Notes: a model not told the origin generated them from the sequence alone. Positions 1-5,815 are shown, counted from the first letter of the stretch. The stretch is 6,133 bases of DNA from Rickettsiella sp. (GCA_031119195.1 JAVHYG010000104.1:1-6133); one strand, 5' to 3'. Translations and numbers: made by a program.

Positions 1-390
1 GATATATCCTTTTTCCAAATACTGTTTGGCTTTATGTCGTTCAAAAAGAGGTGCTAGACTTCCCAGGGGAATGGCCGACATGATTTTTGCAATGTTACCC
101 TGTCTTTCAAATGCATCTTTCAAAGCCAATGCATTGATAAACGTAGCAAGCATTCCCATCTGATCGCCAGTAATACGATCAATACCACACGCTGCTAAAG
201 CGGCGCCACGAAAAAGATTTCCACCACCGATAACAATCCCAATTTGTACACCGAGTTTTGCCACTTCAACTATTTCTGCAACGATAGTGTTGAGAGTAAC
301 AGGATCTAGTGTTTGAGAACTTTTTCCGCTAAGTGCTTCGCCACTAAGTTTGAGTAAAATACGTCGATACTTTAAATCGGATAAAGTCAT
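1..390 (-). CDS. pyrH: UMP kinase, N-terminal part (cut by window edge)
   Basis: UMP kinase phosphorylates UMP to UDP in the cytoplasm, a step of pyrimidine nucleotide synthesis; the bacterial enzyme belongs to the amino-acid kinase fold and is not related to eukaryotic UMP/CMP kinases. The first 130 residues are visible, roughly half of the usual 240 or so. Family motifs seen in order are LLKLSGEAL (residues 12-20), the glycine loop GGGNLFRG (55-62), and GDQMGMLAT (75-83, with the conserved Asp76), followed by MSAIPL (104-109). The start is ATG at 388-390: an in-frame TGA lies five codons upstream and no other start codon lies between. The Shine-Dalgarno is weak. In related bacteria pyrH directly follows tsf; here it is separated from tsf by the divergent importer operon and about 860 bp of gap, so it probably has its own promoter. 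A TATAGT -10-like hexamer at 568-573 (minus) is possible, but no good -35 accompanies it. Confidence 0.97.
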   Translation of the reverse strand, partial: MTLSDLKYRRILLKLSGEALSGKSSQTLDPVTLNTIVAEIVEVAKLGVQIGIVIGGGNLFRGAALAACGIDRITGDQMGMLATFINALALKDAFERQGNIAKIMSAIPLGSLAPLFERHKAKQYLEKGYI

Positions 391-432
391 ATCGCTTAAC
401 GCTCATTTAAATTAGGAGGGATGATAACCTTT

Positions 433-552
433 TCATGCAAGGGTTTCCAGCCCAAAAATCTTCTCTACTACTGACTCAACTTTATATTTTTCGGCTAAGT
501 ATTTTTTGTTGTCATAACCTAGCTCTTCTTCGTATAAACAATAAGTGCCAAC
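433..552 (-). pseudogene. possible C-terminal remnant of an unknown gene
   Basis: An open frame of 39 codons runs from just after an in-frame TAA (553-555) to a TGA at 433-435, ending about 40 bp before pyrH. It has no ATG, GTG or TTG start in frame. The peptide looks protein-like rather than random: charged and helical, including KKYLAEKYKVESVVEKIF and ending in GLETLA. This reads like the tail of a soluble enzyme whose upstream part has been lost. I do not recognise the family. Random open frames of this length are common in AT-rich DNA, so this is only a suggestion, based on composition. If real, it marks decay at the boundary where the importer block was placed between tsf and pyrH. Confidence 0.25.
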
Positions 553-847
553 TTACCAAGAAATTAAACTATACGTTACTGTCCAATTTTTAGAGTCTTT
601 TCATAATTTAACGATTGGCATCTAAACGCTAAAGCACATAAAAAAACTCTAAAAACTTAGATGGGAGAAACTCTCTATGTGATCTTTCCTTTAATTCAAT
701 GAAAACCTAGCTATTTATTTGCATTCAAGCGTTGCAACGGAAATTTTTCTGACTAGTCTTATTAACTGTGGATTACTATCGGTTTATACGCAAGTAAAGA
801 GAGAAACGCAGCTAAAAGCTTAGCAACGGGCTGTATTTCTAAAGGAG
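553..847. other. intergenic stretch without a recognisable gene
   Basis: AT-rich DNA between the possible remnant upstream of pyrH and the promoter at 848. Stop codons are frequent in all frames. The longest start-to-stop frames are about 30 codons and show no motif. The only clear structure is the imperfect inverted repeat at 587-655, annotated separately. Any promoter for pyrH would have to lie here or in 391-552; I see only a TATAGT-like -10 at 568-573 on the minus strand. Confidence 0.6.
587..655. repeat. imperfect inverted repeat, 18-bp arms
   Basis: The arm at 587-604 (starting TTTTTAGAGT) is nearly the reverse complement of the arm at 638-655 (ending ACTCTAAAAA). The outer 10 bp are perfect, and 16 of the 18 arm positions match. 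The loop is 33 nt. Because the arms begin and end in A/T runs, a transcript of either strand could fold into a hairpin flanked by U residues, but the AT-rich stem is not a convincing terminator. It may be a remnant of a small palindromic repeat. Confidence 0.45.
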
Positions 848-875
848 TTGACATTTGTAAAAATTTTGTTAGACT
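848..875 (+). promoter_or_regulatory. sigma-70-type promoter of the structured RNA
   Basis: A perfect -35 hexamer TTGACA (848-853) is followed after 16 bp by TAGACT (870-875), matching four of six -10 positions. Transcription would start near 881-883. This is the best promoter match on the plus strand upstream of the importer operon, and it points into the structured RNA and its terminator. Confidence 0.6.
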
Positions 876-909
876 CCCGCAAGTTTTTATCTATATGAGG
901 TTAATATTA

Positions 910-972
910 ATGGACAGCGATTGTAGTAGTCGACAACAAAACATCGCTTTACAGTCTGTAAGCAGCCATTAA
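910..972 (+). CDS. candidate leader peptide, Ser/Cys-rich, 20 aa
   Basis: ATG at 910-912 is preceded by GAGG (897-900) at a 9-nt spacing, and the frame runs 20 codons to TAA (970-972). Six of the 20 residues are Ser and one is Cys, including Cys-Ser-Ser near the start and Ser-Val-Ser-Ser near the end. An in-frame ATG at 895 would add five residues but lacks its own ribosome site. The stop falls inside the 3' arm of the 906-913/966-973 stem, so a translating ribosome would open that stem. That is the arrangement expected of a translation-coupled attenuator, but a chance ORF inside a non-coding RNA is at least as likely. Confidence 0.18.
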   Translation: MDSDCSSRQQNIALQSVSSH

Positions 973-1037
973 TTAGCTGCCGCATTCTGCATAGCGCAGG
1001 TGCGGTAGTAGTCAATTGTCATCTATCCCGCCTTTAT

Positions 1038-1099
1038 TCTCAATAAAATAAATTGATTTAGTCCCTATCTATTTTATTAGAGAGTATTTTTTTATTTTT
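1038..1099 (+). terminator. intrinsic terminator of the structured RNA
   Basis: TCTCAATAAAATA (1038-1050) pairs with TATTTTATTAGAGA (1070-1083) over 13 bp with one bulged A. The loop is 19 nt, and the stem is followed almost at once by T7-A-T5 (1087-1099). The long stem and long T-run make it a good rho-independent terminator despite low GC content. It would end the RNA begun at 848-875, or act as the switchable terminator of an attenuator for the importer operon. Confidence 0.7.
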
Positions 1100-1122
1100 G
1101 TAAGTCAATTACTTTAAATTTA

Positions 1123-1153
1123 GCCATTCAATTGCTGAATGACTTTATTTTTT
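1123..1153 (+). terminator. second, weaker terminator-like hairpin
   Basis: CATTCA (1125-1130) and TGAATG (1136-1141) form a perfect 6-bp stem around the loop ATTGC, followed by ACTTTATTTTTT. The stem is short and AT-rich, so termination would be weak. It lies in tandem with the 1038-1099 terminator and 98 bp before the permease start, which makes insulation or attenuation of the importer operon plausible. Confidence 0.3.
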
Positions 1154-1238
1154 AAGCTGTCTGTATCTCAAAGGAAGCTAAAAAGAGATAAAAACAGTGT
1201 ATTCAGAAAGAATGCAATACAAGAAAAATAAAGCTTAC

Positions 1239-1243
1239 GAGGG
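1239..1243 (+). promoter_or_regulatory. ribosome binding site that decides the permease start
   Basis: GAGGG at 1239-1243 lies 7 nt before ATG at 1251. The upstream in-frame candidates, GTG at 1197 and ATG at 1212, have only AAAGAGA- or AGAAAG-like sequence nearby. They would also add a short polar, lysine-rich stretch with no sign of conservation. ATG 1251 is therefore preferred. Confidence 0.65.
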
Positions 1244-1250
1244 TGCTGTA

Positions 1251-2978
1251 ATGTTTAAAGTAAATTCTATAAATACTCTTTCAAAGCCGCGATTTAATGT
1301 AAATGATGTCATTGTTATAGGTATTGTCTTACTTGCTATTGGCCTCCTAGGCTATGGCTGGCATGACATGCATGCTTATTTTAATGGTAGCGGTATTACA
1401 CCAATTACACTGGATTATCATGCCCTACCGTATTATACGCTGCGGACTACGATGCGTTTATTGATCGGTATGGTTTACTCTATATTGTTTGCCATTATTT
1501 TCGGCGTGTTGGCTGCGAGCTATGTGCCATTACGTCGAGTAATTTTGCCGTTTGTAAACTTTATGGAATCGGTACCCTTAGTTGGTTTCTTGACGTTTAC
1601 AACAGGCTATTTTCTCGGTCTTTTTCCGCATAGTGTCATGGGTTTAGAAGCCGCGGCTATTTTTGCTGTGTTTACCGGCCAAGCATGGAATATGATGTTG
1701 ACACTATACCAAACCTTGCGCATTGTCCCTGGAGAATTAAATGATGCCACCAGTGTGTTTCATTATAATCCCTGGCAACGTTTCTGGCGTCTAGGCTTTA
1801 TCTATTCAATCCCTGGCTTACTTTGGAATACTATGGTGTCTCAATCGGCCGCTTGGTTTGCTATTCTGGGTACAGAGGCTATCCCTGTTACAGCAAATGA
1901 TCCCGTCAATCTTCCAGGTATTGGCGCGTACATGGCAACGGCCTTAAATCATGGCAACATGCATGCGGTTGGGTACGCGATTATCGCCATTATCATTAAT
2001 ATTCTGCTATTGGATCAGCTTGTTTTTCGTCCTTTAGTGCGTTACACCAGACGATTTAAATATGAAGAGGTGCCATCACAAAAGAAAGACAGTTCTTGGT
2101 TTTATCAGGCGATTGCTCATTCTGCAACAGGCCGCTTAACAGCGAGTGTGTGCACTAAATTCAGTTATTTTTGGTTGTTTGTTCTTCCTAGGGCTTGGTA
2201 TTTACTACGAATCAACACGATCACTGCCCTGCTAGGCCGTTTAAACTGGTTTTGGACTAATTTGTGGTATGTAGCCGTTGTTGTACTCTGCGTTTACTTC
2301 GGTCATATGCTATGGGATTATTTCCCTAAACAATACTTTACACACTTACCCAACTGGATGGGATTAACCGCATTACGTGTGTTAGCAGCAATGCTATTGA
2401 GTATCGTAATCTTTACGCCGATCGGGGTATGGGTTGGACTTAATCCCAAATTAGTTCGATTTTTCCAACCGGTGATTCAGATTATGGCGGCTATTCCGGC
2501 AAGTATTTTTTACCCTTTTATTGCCTTATTCATTGTGATGTTTCATCAGAGTTTAGGTGCATGGGCGATCCCGATGATTATGTTAGGTACCCAATGGTAT
2601 ATCTTATTCAATGTGATTGCTGGTGTGTCCACGTTACCCGGACACATGATTGAAGTGAGCCAGATCTTTCATACTCGCGGCATCCTGTGGTGGAAAAAGT
2701 TCATTTTACCCGCGATTTTCCCTTATATTGTCACAGGTATAATTTCCGCAGCAGGCGGTGCTTGGAATGCAGCGATTGCAGCTGAACTACTAAACTGGAG
2801 TGGAAAAACTATTGCCGCAACTGGACTCGGATCATTTATTGCCAATTCAACCGCAAACGGACAAAACCCAGAGGCCGCATTGGGTTGCACAATGATGTGT
2901 TTGATGGTGGCAGCTTGCATCATCTTCATTTGGCAACCCCTTTATCGCTATGCCGAGAATAAATTCAAAATTGAATAA
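1251..2978 (+). CDS. ABC importer, fused double permease (nitrate/sulfonate/taurine-like anion family)
   Basis: Inner-membrane channel subunit of an ABC importer in which two permease domains are fused in one 575-residue chain; single permeases of this superfamily are about 250-280 residues. It resembles the 'duplicated permease component' of anion-type ABC systems. The N-terminal half (about 20-260) has hydrophobic segments near 20-37, 67-92, 97-120, 130-150 and 238-258. The C-terminal half (about 335-570) has segments near 335-353, 372-395, 405-430, 436-460, 488-505 and 545-562. Each half carries the cytoplasmic EAA-type loop that docks on the ATPase: a degenerate copy from about GELND to IYSIP (161-188) and a better copy, EVSQIFHTRGILWWKKFILP (468-487). 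The polar linker at about 262-300 separates the halves. The ATPase gene follows after 24 bp, so the operon encodes a membrane and ATPase core. No substrate-binding protein gene is in the window, so nitrate, sulfonate, bicarbonate or another anion cannot be chosen. An upstream GTG (1197) would give 593 residues. There is no clear promoter directly upstream; transcription may come through the 882-1099 leader. Confidence 0.9.
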   Translation: MFKVNSINTLSKPRFNVNDVIVIGIVLLAIGLLGYGWHDMHAYFNGSGITPITLDYHALPYYTLRTTMRLLIGMVYSILFAIIFGVLAASYVPLRRVILPFVNFMESVPLVGFLTFTTGYFLGLFPHSVMGLEAAAIFAVFTGQAWNMMLTLYQTLRIVPGELNDATSVFHYNPWQRFWRLGFIYSIPGLLWNTMVSQSAAWFAILGTEAIPVTANDPVNLPGIGAYMATALNHGNMHAVGYAIIAIIINILLLDQLVFRPLVRYTRRFKYEEVPSQKKDSSWFYQAIAHSATGRLTASVCTKFSYFWLFVLPRAWYLLRINTITALLGRLNWFWTNLWYVAVVVLCVYFGHMLWDYFPKQYFTHLPNWMGLTALRVLAAMLLSIVIFTPIGVWVGLNPKLVRFFQPVIQIMAAIPASIFYPFIALFIVMFHQSLGAWAIPMIMLGTQWYILFNVIAGVSTLPGHMIEVSQIFHTRGILWWKKFILPAIFPYIVTGIISAAGGAWNAAIAAELLNWSGKTIAATGLGSFIANSTANGQNPEAALGCTMMCLMVAACIIFIWQPLYRYAENKFKIE

Positions 2979-3002
2979 TATTAATGTCTTTGGAGAATTA
3001 TT

Positions 3003-3794
3003 ATGAAAACAAATAAACTCGTACTACTCGAAACTAAGAATATTAACAAAGTCTTCCATCGAGGTAAGAAAGAATCACAAAATGTATTACAGGAAATTAA
3101 TTTCAAGATCTATGAAGGTGAGATCGTTGCGCTACTAGGTAAATCGGGGTCAGGTAAATCAACTCTGCTCAGAGTAATCTCCGGCTTACTCGCGCCAACG
3201 CTGGGAAGCGTGGTATTTGATGGTCGAGAAGTGAATGGTCCCAATAAAGAAATGAGTATGGTCTTTCAATCATTTGCTTTATTCCCTTGGCTGACTATCT
3301 ATGAGAATGTGGCATTTGGTTTGCAGTCATTAAATTTTCCTGTAGATATCGTTGATGACCGTACTCGCAACATGATTAATCTCATTGGTTTATCTGGCTA
3401 TGAAAAGGCCTATCCTAAGGAATTGTCTGGCGGCATGAAACAACGTGTTGGTTTTGCTAGGGCATTAGCTGTACAACCCAAACTGTTATTATTGGATGAG
3501 CCTTTTTCCTCTTTGGATATTTTTACTAGTCATAAACTACGTCATGATTTGCTTAAGCTATGGATAGAACAAAAGATCAATACTAAGTCGATGTTGTTGA
3601 TTACACATAGTGTAGAAGAGGCAGTTATGATGTCGGATAGAGTCGTATTACTTGATAGTAACCCAGGCCAAATCAGTGATGAATATCTGGTTACGTTACC
3701 CAGAGAAGAAAGAACTAAGTTAAATACTATGGATCTAGTTGACCAAATCAGTGATGCACTCAATAAGCAGATTGCCTTGGCAGAAGCCGCTTAA
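3003..3794 (+). CDS. ABC importer ATP-binding subunit (TauB/SsuB/NrtD-like)
   Basis: Cytoplasmic ATPase that powers the fused permease encoded just upstream. All nucleotide-binding elements are intact in 263 residues: Walker A GKSGSGKST (46-54), Q-loop Gln89 in MVFQS, signature LSGGMKQR (141-148), Walker B LLLLDEP (161-167, catalytic Glu166), D-loop SSLD (169-172) and H-loop His202 in ITHSVEEA. The sequence around the Q-loop (QSFALFPWLTIYENVAFGL) and the signature is typical of the taurine/sulfonate/nitrate ATPase group. The length fits a single-domain subunit without the extra C-terminal domain found in some anion-type relatives. Because the permease is already a fused dimer, two copies of this protein would pair with one permease chain. 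ATG 3003 has a good GGAG (2992-2995) 7 nt upstream and lies 24 bp after the permease stop, so the two genes are co-transcribed. Family assignment is firm; the substrate is unknown. Confidence 0.93.
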   Translation: MKTNKLVLLETKNINKVFHRGKKESQNVLQEINFKIYEGEIVALLGKSGSGKSTLLRVISGLLAPTLGSVVFDGREVNGPNKEMSMVFQSFALFPWLTIYENVAFGLQSLNFPVDIVDDRTRNMINLIGLSGYEKAYPKELSGGMKQRVGFARALAVQPKLLLLDEPFSSLDIFTSHKLRHDLLKLWIEQKINTKSMLLITHSVEEAVMMSDRVVLLDSNPGQISDEYLVTLPREERTKLNTMDLVDQISDALNKQIALAEAA

Positions 3795-3815
3795 TAAGGA
3801 GTGCCATAATATCGT

Positions 3816-3869
3816 GCTTGTACTTGAAAATTGAAATCATATTTTCAAGTACAAAAGCAATACCGTTTT
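3816..3869 (+). terminator. long perfect hairpin between convergent genes, likely operon terminator
   Basis: TTGTACTTGAAAAT (3818-3831) and ATTTTCAAGTACAA (3841-3854) are perfect 14-bp arms around a 9-nt loop. With one bulged A the stem extends to GC/GC at the base. On the plus strand it lies 23 bp after the ATPase stop. The T-run (3865-3869) begins 10 nt past the main stem, so it is not a textbook intrinsic terminator. It also lies 82 bp beyond the tsf stop on the other strand, with no T-run in that direction, and I see no better terminator for tsf. It may block or stabilise the 3' ends of both converging transcripts. Confidence 0.5.
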
Positions 3870-3935
3870 TAATAAAAAATTTGCTAACGGAAAAATTTAT
3901 ATATTACTAACGTCTTAACTATATGCCAACTCTAG

Positions 3936-4823
3936 TTATGCTTTAATCTGAGCCATAACGGCTTCAGCAAAATCTTCCGTTGGCTTTTCAATTCCTTCGC
4001 CCACAGCAAAGCGAATAAAACGAATGATTTTAGATTGCGATTTATCAAGCAATTCTTTTACAGTCATGGTTTCATCTTTAATAAACGCCTGCCCTAATAA
4101 ACTCACTTCATTAAGAAACTTAGCAATTCTTCCTTCAATCATTTTGTCAATAACCGCCTGCGGTTTACCACTTGCTTGCGCTTGTGCAGAAAAAATTTCT
4201 CGTTCTTTGGCAACAACATCACTAGAAACATCGGCTGCTGAAATAACTAATGGATTATTAGCAATAACATGTAACGCTAAATCTTTAGCCAGTTGTTCAT
4301 CACTTCCTTGTAATTCAACAATAGCGCCTATACGTCCGGTATGCACATAAGCACCTACCACCGTATTAGGTTTAGCATGAACTAACGACGTTAAACGTCT
4401 AATCTGTATATTTTCGCCCAATTTAGCAATTAAATTTTGGCGTGCATCTTCTACAGATTGTCCTGTTGCAGGAAAAGCAGTTGCTAACAGCACTTCACCA
4501 GTTTCAACTTTATTATCCAATGCTAATTGCGTAACAGTTTCGGCAAATTGCTTAAAATTATCATCACGACTGACAAAATCGGTTTCACAATTAATCTCTA
4601 AGATAACCGAAAACTCTGCATTTGATTTAATAAGGATTAAGCCTTCCGCTGCAATACGGCCCGACTTTTTCTCCGCCTGAATTTGGCCTGATTTACGCAT
4701 CGCTTCCGCTGCTGCATCTAAATCACCCCCAGCAGTTACCAACGCTTTTTTGCAATCCATCATACCAGCCCCTGTACGAGCACGTAATTCTTGAACAAGC
4801 GCCGCCGTTATAGTTGTGGCCAT
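3936..4823 (-). CDS. tsf: Elongation factor Ts
   Basis: EF-Ts is the cytoplasmic nucleotide exchange factor that releases GDP from EF-Tu so that it can bind GTP and aminoacyl-tRNA again. The 295-residue product is close to the E. coli length (283). The N-terminal UBA-like domain carries the hallmark RARTGAGMMDCKKAL (14-28). The core carries INCETDFVSRDD (77-88), which includes the Asp82-Phe83 pair corresponding to the EF-Tu-contacting TDFV motif. The rest follows the two-subdomain core and ends in AEAVMAQIKA. ATG at 4821-4823 begins 2 nt after the rpsB stop, and its strong AAGGAG (GGAG at 4831-4834) lies inside the last rpsB codons with 7-nt spacing, so translation is probably coupled to rpsB. 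It faces the importer operon tail to tail. pyrH, its usual downstream partner, is displaced by about 3.5 kb. Confidence 0.98.
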   Translation of the reverse strand: MATTITAALVQELRARTGAGMMDCKKALVTAGGDLDAAAEAMRKSGQIQAEKKSGRIAAEGLILIKSNAEFSVILEINCETDFVSRDDNFKQFAETVTQLALDNKVETGEVLLATAFPATGQSVEDARQNLIAKLGENIQIRRLTSLVHAKPNTVVGAYVHTGRIGAIVELQGSDEQLAKDLALHVIANNPLVISAADVSSDVVAKEREIFSAQAQASGKPQAVIDKMIEGRIAKFLNEVSLLGQAFIKDETMTVKELLDKSQSKIIRFIRFAVGEGIEKPTEDFAEAVMAQIKA

Positions 4824-4825
4824 TT

Positions 4826-5623
4826 TTATTCTCCTTTTTTATCGATGGATTGCGCAGACTCGAGAACATTTTCCGCTGACTCTGACACTTCTGCTTCTTT
4901 TTCAACTTCCTGCAAGGAGAGCTCCGATACACTTTGAGCTTTCGAACGTGCTTCTAAAATAGTATCTGCTACCATTTTCGTATAAAGCGCAATAGCACGC
5001 GCTGCATCATCATTACCAGGAATAATATAATCGATTCCTTCTGGCGAGTGATTTGTATCAACAATACTAATAACTGGTATCTTTAGCTTTTGCGCTTCAG
5101 CAATAGCAATGTTTTCATAACCTCTATCAATAACAAACAAAGCATCTGGCAAACCACTATAATTTTTAATACCACCTAACGCGCGTTCCAACTTACCCAT
5201 TTTTCGTTCCTGATTGAGGGCTTCTTTTTTTGTAAGTTTATCAAACCCTCCAGCTAGGTTTTCAGCTTCTAAATCTTTCAGTTTCTTAACGGATTTACGG
5301 ATAGTACTGTAGTTAGTCAAAAGGCCGCCTAACCAGCGATGATTCACATACGGCATACCACAACGAATTGCTTGCTCTCTAATTAGATCTTGAGCAGCAC
5401 GTTTTGTTCCTACAAATAAAATTTTACTACCCGGCCTTGCCGCTATTTTAGCCACATAGTTAAGGGCATCAATAATATATTCGCGGGTTTTTTCTAAATC
5501 AATGATGCTAATTCCATTTCTTACACCATAAATAACGGGTGACATTTTAGGTTCACGAAAACACGTACGATGACCAAAATGCACGCCCGCTTCAAATAAT
5601 TGTCTTAACGTTACGGTTGACAC
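4826..5623 (-). CDS. rpsB: 30S ribosomal protein S2
   Basis: S2 binds the 30S subunit late in assembly and helps hold S1. The 265-residue product shows the family pattern: AGVHFGH (12-18), the MSPVIYGVRNG region (27-37), LFVGTKRAA (69-77), VNHRWLGGLLTN (93-104), GGFDKLTKKEAL (125-136), GLPDALFVIDRGYENIAI (157-174), IVDTNHSPEGIDYIIPGNDDA (187-207). It is some 24 residues longer than E. coli S2 (241). The extra length is a Glu/Ser-rich tail (about 228-265) that looks disordered; several bacterial S2 proteins have such variable acidic tails. The start codon is GTG (5621-5623), with GGAG (5634-5637) 10 nt upstream; no alternative start gives the conserved N-terminus. It is the first gene of the rpsB-tsf unit, preceded by a structured leader and an extended -10 promoter, and is probably autoregulated by S2 as in E. 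coli. Confidence 0.98.
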   Translation of the reverse strand: MSTVTLRQLFEAGVHFGHRTCFREPKMSPVIYGVRNGISIIDLEKTREYIIDALNYVAKIAARPGSKILFVGTKRAAQDLIREQAIRCGMPYVNHRWLGGLLTNYSTIRKSVKKLKDLEAENLAGGFDKLTKKEALNQERKMGKLERALGGIKNYSGLPDALFVIDRGYENIAIAEAQKLKIPVISIVDTNHSPEGIDYIIPGNDDAARAIALYTKMVADTILEARSKAQSVSELSLQEVEKEAEVSESAENVLESAQSIDKKGE

Positions 5624-5800
5624 TACTTTTCTTCTCCAAAATTGCCAAACTTGCCTAAAGTTATTCTATTTAAGGTAAGCTTCGCTGGGTTAAACCTCCA
5701 CCTATCAATATCTGAAGACTACTCAACTTAGGTCTAGCCTAGTTTAAATAGCCACCCCCAGATACCTTATCAATAGGTGTGTGAAATATTGCTTTTCAGC
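5624..5800 (-). promoter_or_regulatory. rpsB 5' leader with long-range stem, probable S2 autoregulatory element
   Basis: About 177 nt separate the predicted transcription start from the GTG of rpsB. In mRNA sense, CACCTAT (5779-5773) can pair with ATAGGTG (5705-5699), extended past a 2-nt mismatch by ATA/TAT, closing a domain. Inside it is a small hairpin TAGG-ctaga-CCTA (5729-5741). A further weak hairpin, CCT(t)AAA/TTTAGG, lies nearer the start codon (about 5653-5676). It is established that gammaproteobacterial rpsB leaders carry a structured element through which S2 represses rpsB-tsf. That this leader is its counterpart is inferred from position and folding; I did not align it to the known consensus. 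Confidence 0.5.
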
Positions 5801-5806
5801 GCGTGT

Positions 5807-5815
5807 TTTATACCA
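5807..5815 (-). promoter_or_regulatory. extended -10 promoter of rpsB-tsf
   Basis: In transcript sense TGG-TATAAA is an extended -10 (TGn plus five of six -10 matches), followed by a GC-rich discriminator ACACGCGC typical of ribosomal promoters under stringent control. No good -35 is present; the nearest is TTTACT (5833-5828) at a short 15-bp spacing, consistent with an extended -10 promoter. Transcription would start near 5800. Confidence 0.6.

Larger units (their letters stand above)
882..1099 (+). ncRNA. candidate structured RNA of about 215 nt: small RNA or attenuator leader
   Basis: The segment is bracketed by a promoter (848-875) and an intrinsic terminator (1038-1099). Visible pairings are: ATTAATGG (906-913) with CCATTAAT (966-973), closing a domain that contains AGCGAT (916-921) with ATCGCT (943-948); and a GC-rich hairpin with CTGCCGCA (977-984) paired to TGCGGTAG (1001-1008, one G-U) plus inner CTGC (987-990) paired to GCAG (996-999) around a 5-nt loop. 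A competing hairpin GCAGC (962-966) / GCTGC (976-980) would disrupt both, and AGTCAATT (1010-1017) could pair with AATTGATT (1051-1058) in the terminator loop. The 9-mer GTAGTAGTC occurs at 923-931 and 1005-1013. It does not resemble 6S RNA, tmRNA, RNase P RNA, SRP RNA, RsmY/Z or the riboswitches I considered. It lies 150 bp upstream of the importer in the same orientation, so it is either a stand-alone small RNA or an attenuated 5' leader. Boundaries are inferred from the promoter and terminator. Confidence 0.45.

Noticed and set aside
421..596. Plus-strand small frames starting at 421 or 435 behind AGGAGGG (413-420)
   Set aside because: The ribosome-site-like sequence is too close to the first ATG and too far from the second, and the peptides (17 and about 52 residues) look random.
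762..854. Minus-strand 30-codon frame with a hydrophobic, protein-like peptide
   Set aside because: No ribosome site, no motif I recognise, and its start overlaps the TTGACA promoter box; chance is a sufficient explanation.
848..898. TTG-started mini-ORF after AAAGGAG at 841-847
   Set aside because: The purine run abuts the TTG with no spacing; the TTG is better read as part of a -35 box.
882..1099. Known riboswitch or housekeeping RNA identity (TPP, SAM, cobalamin, guanidine-I, molybdenum cofactor, 6S, tmRNA, RsmY/Z, tRNA)
   Set aside because: Core consensus elements were looked for by eye and not found; the 5' and 3' ends do not form the 6S closing stem and GGA motifs are too few for RsmY/Z.
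1197..1250. Upstream GTG (1197) or ATG (1212) start for the permease
   Set aside because: Poor ribosome sites and an added polar lysine-rich stretch; ATG 1251 has GAGGG at a 7-nt spacing.
2723..2929. Open frame on the minus strand inside the permease gene, and similar frames opposite the ATPase, tsf and rpsB genes
   Set aside because: They are antisense or out-of-frame shadows of well-supported genes with no motifs of their own.
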